NCBI GenBank assembly: GCA_025617745.1
Contig: CM046859.1
Location: forward strand, 27,083,371-27,147,370
Reading direction: 5' to 3'
DNA: 64,000 nt
Origin: Heliocidaris erythrogramma
Lineage: Eukaryota > Echinodermata > Echinoidea > Camarodonta > Echinometridae
Shown: piece by piece, positions 33,299 through 45,358 of the stretch
Numbering within the stretch: the stretch's first letter is position 1
Layout of the letters: each line of letters opens with the position of its first letter
Notes under the pieces: generated by a model
Seen by the model: only the letters and a program-made list of their open reading frames with translations
Databases searched by the model: none
What the model was told of the DNA's origin: nothing
Position numbers and translations under genes: made by a program

Positions 33299-34237
33299 GT
33301 AAGTCTTTGTAGTATTTTTTCGTTCTTTACTATAGACACACGTCTAGAAAAACGACAGCTTTCTAAGTTAGTATGTACGTGTTTTACTGTTGTAAAATTA
33401 TGCACCCTATATTAAAATCCTGGGTCATAGTTATAGGTTCGTGTGCGTTGAACACTTACTATAGGCAACAGGGGCAAGAGGCTTTGAACGTACACTTTTT
33501 ACAAATTTATGGTTCACCTGCATGCTCATTGCCATTGTTATTTAGCCCAAATGAATATCGCTCTGTTCGTCGAAGCCTGGAAGAATACATTTTTTCCAAC
33601 GAACGGAAATGAAATAGGCTATGACTCACGTTACACGAATGCTAAGCTTCTAGCAGACGCTCATTTTTTGTATTCATGAGCTATGTCTGTACTGTATAGT
33701 ATGATAAAATAAATTCAATGTAGAAATCGCTTTGCCTACCAGCTAGGCCTATCACTTCCTGTATTTTCTTCCTCGTGGTAATATTGTTTTTACTAGACTA
33801 TCCGAAAACGGATAATCATCGGATATCACAAGTGAGTAAATTGTCTTCTTGCTGGTATTTTGTTCACAAAACAAAATGTGTGCAGTCAGTATAATGTCTA
33901 GTATACGATATACACATGATATTAGTCAAAAATTGTATAAACGTAATGGCGGAAAAGTATCCTCAAAACTCTTTTAGCACTCTATAGGTATTTTAGATCG
34001 AGGGTTTGAGGAACAAGAGGATATCTTGTAATGCACGTGTTATGAATACGAGGAAAACGGTAATTAAAATGCGGTTATGACCCCCTCTGTGCTTTGACAT
34101 TTTTGACAAACCTAGGCAAAACTAAATGGGCCTCATCCATTGCCGTCTTCCCCTCCCACCCCCCCCCCTCCCGCCCCCTCTCTCTCTTTCTCTCTCTCTC
34201 CCTCTCTCTCTCTTTCTCTCTCTCTCCCTCTCTCTTT

Positions 34238-34535
34238 CGTCCGTAAGTAGGCTATTTTCTGTACTTCTCTCTCTTTTTCGTCTGTAAGTAGCCTATTTTT
34301 CTGTACTGTTTTTTTCTCTCTCTCGTCTGTCAGTATGGGCTAATTTGCTGTACTTTTCTCTCTCTCATTTTCGTCTGTCAGTATATATAGGCTATTTTTC
34401 TGTACTGCTCTCTCTCTCTCTTTCGTCTGTCAGTATAGGCTATTTTTCTGTACTTCTCTCTCTCTCTCTCTCTCTCTCTTGCGTCTGTCAGTATAGGCTA
34501 TTTTTCTGTACTTCTCTCTCTCTCCCCTCCCTCTC
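34238..34535. repeat. Minisatellite, about six ~50-bp units
   Basis: Units of the form cgtctgtcagtataggctat, ttttctgtactt and a (CT)n spacer of varying length start near 34238, 34278, 34324, 34372, 34424 and 34482. CT-rich sequence precedes from 34170. It lies in the presumed intron of the TRIM-like gene. Confidence 0.8.
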
Positions 34536-35237
34536 TAAAGGGCTGGTCACTTTTTTGATTTCATAAGTTTTTATTGTTTTCTCTCATAAAGAAAATTGTA
34601 CATAATTTGAAACAGTTCATACAATTATAATCTTCACATAAATATAATTGCTTAAGGTTCACATTAATAAAAAATACAAGTAAACTTTAATGTAAAATAT
34701 ATTATCGAATAGAAATACACAATTCAAGAAAAAGAAGATTCGTATATTTAAGCAACATATTTCATTACAAAAATAATTATGAAAATGAAAAATAAAAATG
34801 ACTTTATATTGAAATGTATTTTCACATTAAAAAAATATAAAGTTTTACATTTCGTATAAAATTGCTTTAATAGTCTTTTTTTTTTAAATATCATTAGGTC
34901 CTATAACAAACTGGCAAATGAATTTTAGCTATTTTCACAAAATCTTTTTTCAATTTCCTTCAGAGAGAAAGAAGAATTAAATTAAAAAGAAAGAGGAAAG
35001 ATAAGAGCAGAAAAAAAGGATAAGAAGAAAAAAAAACAATAACGAGAATTTTCATAAAAGATACACCCTGGAGCTACCCTACTATTTACAGACACGATAT
35101 ATTATAGTAGGCTGTACCTTCAGTATCTCGTTATTGTTATCTGCATCTGAAGTACTTGTGGGTTACTGAAAGTAACTATGATTATGATCATGGATCAATA
35201 TACTTATCTTCTTATTTTCCATTCATTCTCATTTCAG
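34536..35237. other. A/T-rich intron sequence
   Basis: No feature is seen apart from the polypyrimidine tract and acceptor cattctcatttcag at 35237. Confidence 0.5.
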
Positions 35238-35335
35238 ATGATGTCACATGATCCACAGTGATTTCTAGTTTGGATCTCCCATGATTGTTCCCAGAGATCA
35301 ACCGAACATCATCAATTCAAAGTCAAATTTCCATC

Positions 35336-37069
35336 ATGGCATCGGCATTTAAATCCGGTACTACGGTCAAATGTCAGGGTATCGACTGCAAAGGTGGCGG
35401 TTCTGTAGCTACATACAGCATCAAGGAACAGCAGGAGTTGTGCGAGGACTGCGTCTCGAGAAAAGCTCAGGCAGTCAGGGACCAAGATTCCAATGACTGG
35501 CCTTGCGAGAAACACAGGAAACCCATCGAATACGTATGTCGCTCTCATGGCATTCCTATCTGTCAAGCTTGCGCCTTCCTTTCACACCAGAAACCGTGTG
35601 TTGTGCAGGATCTTGAAGATGCCGTGAGAGAAAAACGATCGAGATTAGAGCTGCTGCTTCCTAGAGTGGCGGAGGAACGCCACGCGCTTCAAGAGAAAGA
35701 GTCAATGATTAGAGAGCGGAGCGATGGTTTAGAGCAGCACTTCAACAGTGTGAAAGATGAGATCACGACGACTTTTGGCAAAGAGTCCCAAATTATCGAC
35801 AGTTGGGAAAAAGAGGAAATAGAGAGGTTAAGAAAGGAAGCTGATGAGCAGATTAGGAAGATAGAAGAGGAATTAGACGCACAAATACAGAAAAGGAGAC
35901 TTGTAGCAGAGACTAAGCGCGAACAGGTTTCCAGTTCAAAACAGCGACTGCTAGACGACTTGATAAAATTTGAAGAAAGGACACTCGGGAGGATTGAAAA
36001 CATGAAGTCACAGGTTGATAGAGTAATGGATTCTGTAGATAACGCCCATCGCCGTCTTGAAAAGCTCGATCTGAGTGACAGAGATTTGATTGGTGGAGCG
36101 GAAGCGTTCGAATCATCATTGACAAGAACATTAGATAATGACATCAATGTCGATGTGCTGGAACGCACCACTCAGAGAGGAATGCAGATACACTTCGAAG
36201 TAGCTGACAATGTCCACGAGAGCAAAGTTTTAGGAGCTGAAGAATCATGGGAACTGATTAAAAGTGTTGCCGTTGGAAAGGACCTTGTCAAACCATATTT
36301 CATTGGTGCGATTGAAGAGGAAAAAATGGTATTGTCAGATATCACTTGCCGCACTCTGTACGTGACTAACCTAAAGGATGGAGCAACTAGTAAGGTCCTA
36401 AAACGCTCTGGAGATTATAGAAAAGTCATTTCTTGTACTTCGATGGGCAAAGGTACAATCCTTTGCGGAAACTTCTGCAAGGATGCTACCGGAAGTAGCT
36501 TCAAAGGTGCAAGTCTGTACAGCCGTCAGTGGGAGTTCATCAGGGATGTAGAATTGCCAAAGAACCCTCAGAGTGAGAAGACCTTTGCATCTGTGCACGT
36601 AGAGAAGGGTGGTAGGATCTTAGCCGCAGTGGCCTGTCAATCTGACATACACATTATCAACCCAGCCGATGGCATCGTCATGCAGTCAGTCAAGACCGGA
36701 GCGAAGAAAATCCAATGGCTTTGTTCTCTCCCATCGGGGAATTTCGTCGCGAAGACAGGCAATTGTGAGTTCACCATCATGGATTCATTTGGATCACATC
36801 GGGTTTGCATCAGGCACGACCGATGGGATGGATGTCTATGTGATGTGGATCTCTCTGATGGTTCCATCTACGTCGTGTATCGGGACAAGGCTCACAATGT
36901 GTATACAGTAGATGTGTTATCAAGTGATGGTGAACTGGAAGCAACCAAGGTGGTGGAATACCCAGTGTCAAAGAACCGCAAAGACATTGTTCTTCCATGT
37001 GTGGTGACGACATCGGGGAAGTTGGTCACATGCAATGGAGAATACTTTTACGTATTCAAGCGATCTTGA
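35336..37069 (+). CDS. TRIM-like protein: B-box zinc finger, coiled coil, propeller-like C-terminus
   Basis: 577 codons in one exon from ATG 35336 (MASAFKSGTT). The frame is open 51 bases further up, but there is no ATG there. Residues 13-39 hold a Cys cluster (CQGIDC and CEDC) like a degenerate first B-box. Residues 57-88 form a B-box 2: CEKH, C68, C76-x2-C79, H84. A long charged helical region (about 90-270) should form the TRIM coiled coil. Residues about 290-577 form repeated beta-type segments, probably an NHL/WD-like propeller. No RING is present, so it may lack ubiquitin-ligase activity of its own, or partner with RING proteins; family members act in cytoplasmic regulation and innate immunity. 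A 5' splice acceptor at 35237 implies a leader exon. Echinoderms have many such intron-poor TRIM-like genes; the exact orthologue is unknown. Confidence 0.85.
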   Translation: MASAFKSGTTVKCQGIDCKGGGSVATYSIKEQQELCEDCVSRKAQAVRDQDSNDWPCEKHRKPIEYVCRSHGIPICQACAFLSHQKPCVVQDLEDAVREKRSRLELLLPRVAEERHALQEKESMIRERSDGLEQHFNSVKDEITTTFGKESQIIDSWEKEEIERLRKEADEQIRKIEEELDAQIQKRRLVAETKREQVSSSKQRLLDDLIKFEERTLGRIENMKSQVDRVMDSVDNAHRRLEKLDLSDRDLIGGAEAFESSLTRTLDNDINVDVLERTTQRGMQIHFEVADNVHESKVLGAEESWELIKSVAVGKDLVKPYFIGAIEEEKMVLSDITCRTLYVTNLKDGATSKVLKRSGDYRKVISCTSMGKGTILCGNFCKDATGSSFKGASLYSRQWEFIRDVELPKNPQSEKTFASVHVEKGGRILAAVACQSDIHIINPADGIVMQSVKTGAKKIQWLCSLPSGNFVAKTGNCEFTIMDSFGSHRVCIRHDRWDGCLCDVDLSDGSIYVVYRDKAHNVYTVDVLSSDGELEATKVVEYPVSKNRKDIVLPCVVTTSGKLVTCNGEYFYVFKRS

Positions 37070-39194
37070 TGAAACAAGACAAACGTCAATCTACTTGCCC
37101 ATTCACCCATATGGTAATGTGAACATGTTTTCAATCTCTCACCTTTACAATGTTGTAAACTTCCGTGTCTATCACGAAGTTTCTGAGAAAAAAAAGTTAA
37201 ATTTGAGTGGGGTGACGTGACAGAGAAAGAGAGAGAGAGAGAGGGGGAGGGAGCGGAATATATGGTAGTGGTGGTATGACCCCAATTTTATAGAATTTTG
37301 TGTCGGCAAAATTTGGATTTTTTTTTTTTTGCCATTCAAAATGGTCTGGCAACTTCCCCTGCCTGAGTGGAAATGTAACGGGGTCCACGTTCTGGTGGGG
37401 GTGTGGGGGGGGGGGGGGGCACCGCATTCATCTGAAGCAAACAGTCTCAATCACAGTTTATTCATACTTTTAGGGGCTATCACCTCCCCCCTTCATTCCC
37501 GAATCGCCGGCCCAGAAATGCAGACTAATTCAAAGAGAAGATAAAGGAAGTATATTATGGTTCGCTGTACATAAATTTTGCTTTATTAAATACTGTATTA
37601 TTTTCTTGGACTATAATCATATATATATGTAATTACACATACATTTCTTTGACAATGAGGTATGTTTTCATTAACTGAGAGGTCATTGTAGCCTACTATC
37701 ACATAGTCTTTTCATTAAGATACATTGTGCACAGCATAATTATCAGAAAAGTTCAAGCAAAGTATGTCAATTCAATTCAATTCAATTCAATTTTATTTTT
37801 CATTTCATCAGAATCATACAATATTTTATAAAGTATATCACAGAATAAGATAAGAGAATGACTTTTTGTTGACATCACGAAATTCATTATGTAAAATTAT
37901 TGTACAAGAAATCAAAAGATTGTACAAGAAATCAAAAGATGTCTGTTTATAAAGAGCCGAAAGAGCATTAACTGGTATCATTTAGCGCGGAGTTAATGCA
38001 CTACTAGCTCTCAATAGATTCTACCACACAGTTTTGATATTTTGTAGACCTCTGTTTTATCATGTCTGTTTCATATGCAAATAAAGACGCTGGGAGAAAT
38101 TTCCTGTGTATATGGAATTGGTATTACGATATTTTCCGTACATTTTGAGCTTTATAAGAAATTGTGAAGGTCGACACTCGATAATGTACTATCTCCTTTT
38201 ACGTTCAATCTAGTTTTAATGTAAAGTGGTTTTGATTATTTGATTCTTTCTGTTTTAAAATCAAAATCCCCAATAACAATGCACAAGACAGAGTGAAAAG
38301 TTTGTAAATATCAATTCCAATGGATGTGCGTTTTAGGTCTATTGAATTTGAATTGAAGGGGAAATTGGGAATTTAATTTTGTAATCCTGCATGTTATGAT
38401 GTTTGCAATCCTGTTATGACATTTGAATTCATACAATGTGATACCATTCCGATATTTTTCAAGATTCTGTACAAGTCAAATATAGACAAGTCAGAGGGAA
38501 TGCATGATAAATGTGCACAAAAAGTACTGTTGCTATATATTTTTTCATGTCAAAACTTGAATCTTGACCTTAATATACCATCTGAATTAATGCTCAATCT
38601 AAGGAAATTAATTGATCATGTGCAGTGAGATAGCCCATTGATAATTTTAGAGGTATGCAAACATAGGAAAAGGAATATCATTGGTATTATAAATCAAATA
38701 CTGGACATAAGCTACTCACTATAGCTGTTTCTTCGCAACGTTACTGGATGAATCATAACATTTTTGGAACTATATAGGAAAAGGAAGTTCAGTATTTTGT
38801 TCAAAATGTTCCGCTTCACTATCGAATTCTGTTATAGGCTTTCCTATCTCTGATTATTAATCACCAATCCTTCTACGTTAGCTTTCTCTTTCGAAGAAGT
38901 ACATCTGTATAAACAAGATCAACCTCGTTTCTTGGTAACAATAATTTGTAATAATTTTTTTTTATAATAAACGTTTTTGTAAATAAAATAGATAATTCAT
39001 TGATGTATTTTTATTTTGTTTGTGCATTTATGTATTTATGAAGCACTTGATTCAGAAAAGAGATGGATGAAGCGCATTATTATGGATTTTAGATAAGGAA
39101 AGAGAGTGACAGAACAAAATAAGAATAGATAGAGAGAGAATTTGTGCTTAAAGAGAAAGACTGGATGTTAAAGACAGAGAGAGAGAGAGAAAGA

Positions 39195-39249
<55 letters not shown>
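37070..39249. other. Intergenic; microsatellites and a LINE-like tail
   Basis: (GA)n at 37221-37245, a G run at 37407-37420, and an aattc pentamer array at 37771-37792 followed by A/T-rich sequence, laid out like a minus-strand LINE 3' end. A 21-base sequence is repeated back to back at about 37907-37945. GA then (TA)n lie at 39176-39249. No gene is recognised. Confidence 0.45.
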
Positions 39250-39252
<3 letters not shown>

Positions 39253-39468
39253 TGGCGGATCCAGGATTGAGTAAACGGGGGGAACACACCAAAAAGGCTT
39301 TTCCCTCCAAAATTCTCTGACAAGCAAAAAAAAAAAGTCCTCAGCATTTCAGAGACTCTCCTTTTCAGTCCAAAATTCTCTGACAAGCAAAAAAAAAAGT
39401 CCTCAGTATTTTTGTGTATCTCCGGACAAGCTCCCCCCCCCCCCCCGTGCCCCCTGGATCCGCCACTA
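39250..39468. mobile_element. hAT-like MITE with internal duplication
   Basis: Ends cagtggcggatccagg and cctggatccgccact are perfect inverted repeats. Inside, ccaaaattctctgacaagca occurs twice. No convincing TSD: the left flank is a (TA)n. Confidence 0.65.
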
Positions 39469-39987
39469 AAAGAAAGGTGAAGACAGAGAACGATAGAGAA
39501 AGAGAAAGAGAGAGAAGGAAGAGAGAAGGTGTGTGTGGGGGGGGGGGGGGGCGTCCAATATGGAATGAAAAATGGGTAGGTTGGAGGTTTAAGGCCCAAT
39601 AAACTTAATTCCTAGATTCTCGTCCCCTCCTCCCTGTTTTCAGCCCTCCTCATAATTCTTTGTTATTTTCCTTATTAGACACTGGAATAAAGAAGAATCT
39701 AATAAAACTTTGACAATAAGAATAACAAAAATCATGTATATTGTGCAGTTTAAACTTGAGCCCCTGTTGTACAAAGATAAAATTTTATTTCAAATATTTT
39801 ATGTAAAATTAACCCAATAGCACTTACGATTGTGTGCGGTAATAATATAAAATATCAGATAGCATGGAACCCCTCCTCTTCATCTTCGAAAAATCCGAAC
39901 GCGAAACTATGATTCAATTTCACTTGACCTAAGAGAAGGAAAATACAGGATGAAAAAGAATGGAGAAAGAGAGTGACACATTAGACA
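39469..39987. other. Intergenic, nothing recognised
   Basis: GA-rich start with a G run (39538-39551), then A/T-rich sequence. Confidence 0.4.
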
Positions 39988-40262
39988 GTGCCGTCACCAG
40001 CTTTTTTCAAGGGGGTGCCTTTTCAGGGGCGGATCCAGGATTGAGTATAAGAGAGGGCACACAAATGAAGATTTGTCAAAAGGTAGACCCGTATTTTTTT
40101 GGTCTCGCCAGCTTCTCGAAAAGTCGCTCAGTGGGTGGGGGGGGGGGGGGGGGGGTGTTTCAAAAAAATTTTTTCGCAAGACCCTTTTTTTTTCTTATTT
40201 TTATTGGTATGGAGGGGGTTCGCACCCTCCGCTCCACCCCCCCCCCCCCTGGCGACGCCCAT
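39988..40262. mobile_element. MITE with a hAT-like fragment inside
   Basis: Outer ends cagtgccgtcaccagc and ctggcgacgcccat are roughly inverted. From 40024 caggggcggatccaggattg starts a hAT-like MITE of the 616 family, so one has inserted in the other or they recombined. Long G and C runs lie at 40136-40155 and 40238-40249. Confidence 0.4.
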
Positions 40263-40832
40263 GTAGATGATCGCGTCCCATCGCTAAAATACCTAGCTAG
40301 GTTGTTTTATAACTTTTGGTTTTAATCATATGCACGTCTGCCCATTGGAAAATGAAAGGTAGCTGGAGATCCTACAAAATTCTGTTTGTGGAGTAGGGCT
40401 GTATTTTTTATCAGAACAAAAATCTAAGATCTGAATAGTTGAAGGTCATACCCTCTCAGGTTTTTCCAGTTTTTCAGAGTTTTTGAATAATGGAATACTT
40501 ATTGGTTCTATCTAGGGTAAACCGGAGGAATATGCAGCCTCGGGGTAATATGGAGCCATGCATAGAAATCTGCCTGTAGAAAAGTGTTATAGTCCCCCCC
40601 CCCCCCCCCACCCCCCCCCCCCCCGTCGTTTAAATGCCTGTTATGTGACCTGTTGCACCCACTGCCACTCTGTAAACACGAAGTTAGCTGGTAGGTCTCG
40701 GATATCCACAATAAAATCCAACATATTGGAGAAAGGTAAGCGATTTTCGTGCCATTTTTGGCTCCTTATAAGCCCGAAAATGTAAAGATTGCTGTTGTAA
40801 ACCTACTTTGCGTAATCATATCTTGATTGTAT

Positions 40833-42197
40833 TGTGACGGTTTTGGCACCGGCCCCTAATTTTTTTTAAAATTTTAATAGGATAACTGATGACTGAATAA
40901 AATACATGTTTTTCTTTTGAATGAAAGATTAATATATTTCCTAGTAAACTGTTGTGATATGCACGTTTCAGGAATTGTCTTTTTAAACATCCCGCAAGAG
41001 ATGTGTTTTGTATTGGATGTGACGTTGAGGGTGCTATATCATACAAGGCCTCAAAGTCGCCAGGTTTATAAATTCACGCGCAAGTATGAGTGACGTCACA
41101 ATCACTTTCGCTTTTGGGGGCTTGGCACTTTTAACCAATCACGTCACAGGGTTTATGGGTATAAATACGGGGCGGGAGACACAAATTGTTCACAACTTTT
41201 CAAGGACGCCATCTTGACAGAAGTTCTCTCGCTCTTTCTCCACTCAATTTTCTTTTCAAAACTCAACCATTGTAAGTACAGATTATTTCTCATTTTAATA
41301 GGAGTAATTTAACTTGTTTCATATGGACTGCATCTCATACTGAATTAATGAATTTTATAATGAATTTATTGACTGAATGTGAGATTTTATGAGGATTCTG
41401 ACACACAAATTCACAAGTCTAGGTTTTGATCTCTGATGAAACAATTGCAGTCATGAAGTATTTTCATATCTAATGGAGATGAAAATATTTATTTATGAAG
41501 TGTATGATGTGATGTTTTCAGACTACATGTAACTTCTGGAATTATTTTTGTGTTCAATAGAATTTATTGAAATGTCTGAAATTTTCTAAGTGTCAACACT
41601 TTGGCTCTAGAAACTAAAGTTTTCTAAGTGTCACTATTTTGGTTCTTTTAATTAGGACTTAGAACAAAACACAAGTCATTCATTGCATTCATTGTATGTG
41701 AATATTTATTATAGAACTGAGTCACCATGAGTGGAAGGAACATGGGTCCCCGTTGGTACCACAGGGTCTGGGACCCGGGCATAGTTTACTCAAACCTTTT
41801 ACCTTGACATTTTATGGAATCACTTTGATATTTTATGGAATCACCTTCACCTTGATATTTTATAAGTCTTACACTTCTGGCTAGAGTTGAGTGTGTCTCA
41901 AAAGTGCCTTAACATATGTACTTGTTCAATGAATGTTATTATATACAAAAAATATGCTAAGTCGAGACCTTTTGGTCTTTTGCACTAAGTCAAGACTTTA
42001 GGGTCATTTGCATTACATACACTAGGCCTACTGAAAATATTCTGAGTCTGAACCTTTTGGTCACTTGACACTGCAAATAATTTTCTAAGTATGGACTTTT
42101 TGGTCATTGTGTATACATACTTAGTATTGAATTACCTTTACTTATGAATGTTTACTAAATATTTATAGTCATGCAGGTTTAGTCTTTGGTGGTACTA

Positions 42198-42230
<33 letters not shown>

Positions 42231-43984
42231 GCGTACCAGTTCCAGTGGACAAGTTATGCATTCATGATGTCCAATCAGATGGTTTTAACTGAGGAATGCA
42301 ATTTACAATTAGATGATCCCAACCCGAGGATGACAATGGTACTGATCAGATGGAATTAGACAGTCACAGAACAGAATGCCATTTGTGTTAGATGGACTAG
42401 GACATGTTTCGATGAACATTATTCATTGAGGAACATGGGACAAGACCAAAGGACTTGGAAGTTGACTATTTCCCCCCCCCCCCCCCCCCCCCCCTCTTTC
42501 ATGCTAGTCCACCACCATGCATTATTAGTAGTTACAATTTATATTTATATTTGTGAATTTAGAGTGTAAACTCTAAAAAGTTATGGTCAAGGTTAAACAA
42601 AGAAAGTTGTTCCCTAGTAAAGATTTCTCTTAGTCATAGTTTCTGGGAGAAAATATCTCTGAGGCCAGTTACTATAAGCGACGGTTACCAGTGTTTTGGG
42701 AAGTAGCACTAACCTTTGAGGTTGTGACTACGTGTTTGTTGTAGGAAATTTTGGTTCAGGTTGTGCCCAGGAGGGGAGAATTGGTGTTGGCAAGTTGAGA
42801 CAATAGAGTTTTATATCCAAAGAAAGAGATGTGTTGTGTGCTGGTCGCATCAACATAGTTTTAGGGGATAATGAGTAGGAAAAGAAGAGATAAAACTGAC
42901 TTTAGGAACTAGGTTTGAATTGTTTGGAAGACCGTGAGGTATAGTAACAGGCCTACTCGGAGAAAAGACTTGGTTTGTAGATTAAGACAGGAATTTTGGA
43001 AAGTAACAGTAAATTACCACTTATAAATATTTGTACATAATTTGAATCATTATCATTGTTGTGGATTTCATTCCACCATTTGTTATTTTATACAAGATTA
43101 AAGTTCAAGTTACATTTGATTACAAAGTATCCTTACATAATTCATTGCTTGACCAGTAATTATAGACATGATTGGTGAAGGAAGATGTTGATGGAGAGAT
43201 AATTTAATAATTTATAATAATTTATTTAGCCAACAGTTTGCTTGATGCAGACGGCCCTTTAAGCCATTGATTTGAGCTCGGATAATTTTGAGACAATAGT
43301 TAATGTGAGGAAATGCGAGACTGTGCAGCGAGAAGCTAAGTGAGTGCTCGGTGGACATTATGCCCGAGTAGTGTTAGAGCGAACGTATGCAATGTGCATA
43401 AACACGTGGAAAATTGCCTAAGTTCAAAGTATGTGGTCAGCGTGCATGATTTGATACACGTGTGCATACAGAGTGCGAATGAGAAGTAACAAGCATGCAA
43501 ATGAAGAGAGATTTACTTGTAACAGACAAAATAGGAGAAGAATAAGAGTACAGAATATTTACCAGTGTTTTCTTGACCTGCTCCTCTTAAGGTAAAAGAA
43601 GCTTTATGCACCTTGAGGAACAACTTGGTGAATTTTCTATTGGTTTTTCTTGACCACGCAAAGATTAAGATGGTATGGCTTTTAGCTCGTTAGCATGGGT
43701 GTACGTATAGTACCAGGCACGTATTTCTCTTAGCCAATCAGCAGAGGTCTTAACTTTCTTTTATTTGCATGTATAATTGACTGGAAAGTAGCTCTATTAA
43801 AGTCTCGTATTGTTTGTTACGTCACAAAGAAAGACAATTTATTTTGTGACAAAGCTTATTTAGATTAGGATCAACTGAAGAAACCTCAGTTGATCCAGGG
43901 GTCATGTCCCTATAAACCATGTGGTGGCAGCAATTACTGTTAGGATTATATGTTGAGAAGGCGCCTGGGGCGACTCGCGTCGCA
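40833..43984 (+). repeat. 5' LTR (about 3.15 kb)
   Basis: Unusually long for Gypsy LTRs. It contains a compact promoter: TGACGTCA at 41091-41098, CCAAT at 41135-41139, TATAAATA at 41160-41167, and a YY1-like gccatctt just downstream of the expected start. Two long C runs (about 42199-42226, 42473-42494) lie in the second half. A TGG-starting stretch immediately after the LTR (43986) is the likely primer-binding site; the tRNA is not identified. Confidence 0.85.
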
Positions 43985-44293
43985 GTGGTGGCCGAGCGGT
44001 GGGATGGCTAAATAAATATTAAATATTTTTGTTGAATATAATCATTGCAGTTGAGTGCTGGTCAGGCATTGCTTACAGTAGAGAAATATAAGTAGTAGAA
44101 TTAAGAATATAAAATTACTTTGTATAAACTATTTACATGTAGCTTACATAAGGCACAGATTAGAAATCATATTTCTATACATTGTAAGAGACACACTTGA
44201 CTAGCAAAAATTACTTTAAAAAAAAATATATATATATTTGAAAACAAATATTGAAAGAAAGAGAAAATCAATTTCTCTTTCATCTAGGTCATT

Positions 44294-45358
44294 ATGGACT
44301 TAGAAAATACAAATATTCCTGCAAATTCCCCAACTGAGAACGCGAGTGGAGATGATAGTCCAAAGCGTTGGGCGAATGATGTGACTGACCCAGAGGTGGT
44401 AGTTCGTGTTGGAGAATTTGGTGATTCCATTCCGGAAAGGGGTCGACGAGAGTACACGTCACAAGAGTTCAGGTTAAATGCTCAGTATGTGGACAGTACA
44501 GACCCAACCGAGATGGTAGGTCGCACAAGTGGAATCTCCTCCCGAAGAGATGTACTACCCGAGAAGTTTGGTGGTAAAATGCCATGGCAGGACTATCGAC
44601 GACACTTTGAAGTGTGTATGAACCTTAATGGTTGGAGTGACTTGGAAGCAGGACAATATTTGGCAACTAGACTGCATGGCCCTGCACTGAAAGTACTTGG
44701 AGGTTTTGCGTCGCATGACAAGATCACCTACGGTAAATTGGCGAGTCATCTGGGACAAAGATTTGGTCCAGGAGAGAATGCTGAAAACTTTCTCATCGAG
44801 TTGAGAATGAGACGAAGACGTAAAGATGAATCATTGCAAGAGCTGGGACAAGCAATTCGCGATTTGACAAGTCTTGCTTACCCGGAACTGAGTAGTGATG
44901 CGAGGGAGCGCCTTGCGAGAGGACATTTCTCGGATGCGATAGAAGAGCAGGAAATCCGAGCTGGAATATTCCGTGCAAATCCCACTACGCTCGATGGAGC
45001 TATCCGTGCTGCTCTTGCCACTGAATCCTTCATGAAGTCAGAGAGGGTGAGAGATCGCTTCAAGCCGTCCCGGCAGATTCGCTCAATGGAAAGCAAGGCT
45101 GAGCCAGCTCCTGTAGATGAGAAGACAAGAAGAGAAATTCAAGAATTAAAGTCAAGTTTGCAACAGCTTACTACAATGATTGAGAATTTGGCAGTGACTC
45201 CTAAAGTTGCCAGTAACAATAGAGTTTGTTATTTGTGCCGAGAACCAGGACATGTTATCAGAGACTGCCCTAACAAAAATCGTGCTCAGGGAAACGACAA
45301 CAGGCCTTCCCAGTGGGCCATGGGACGGTCACGCCCCCAGCAAGGTCCCAGGACATAG
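44294..45358 (+). CDS. Gag of the Gypsy element
   Basis: 354 codons. A capsid-like helical middle region precedes a retroviral CCHC zinc knuckle (CYLCREPGHVIRDC) near the C-terminus, which binds RNA. It overlaps the start of the next frame, a usual arrangement in Ty3/Gypsy elements. Confidence 0.85.
   Translation: MDLENTNIPANSPTENASGDDSPKRWANDVTDPEVVVRVGEFGDSIPERGRREYTSQEFRLNAQYVDSTDPTEMVGRTSGISSRRDVLPEKFGGKMPWQDYRRHFEVCMNLNGWSDLEAGQYLATRLHGPALKVLGGFASHDKITYGKLASHLGQRFGPGENAENFLIELRMRRRRKDESLQELGQAIRDLTSLAYPELSSDARERLARGHFSDAIEEQEIRAGIFRANPTTLDGAIRAALATESFMKSERVRDRFKPSRQIRSMESKAEPAPVDEKTRREIQELKSSLQQLTTMIENLAVTPKVASNNRVCYLCREPGHVIRDCPNKNRAQGNDNRPSQWAMGRSRPQQGPRT

Noticed and set aside
34238-34535. 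CRISPR-like array
   Set aside because: Spacers are CT microsatellite and units vary; a eukaryotic minisatellite explains it.
35285-35335. Upstream extension of the TRIM-like frame
   Set aside because: Starts at TTG with no ATG in frame; the eukaryotic start is the ATG at 35336.
43986-44010. tRNA gene start (ggtggccgagcggt)
   Set aside because: Only a 14-base resemblance to a tRNA 5' end, placed where a primer-binding site belongs; no cloverleaf follows.
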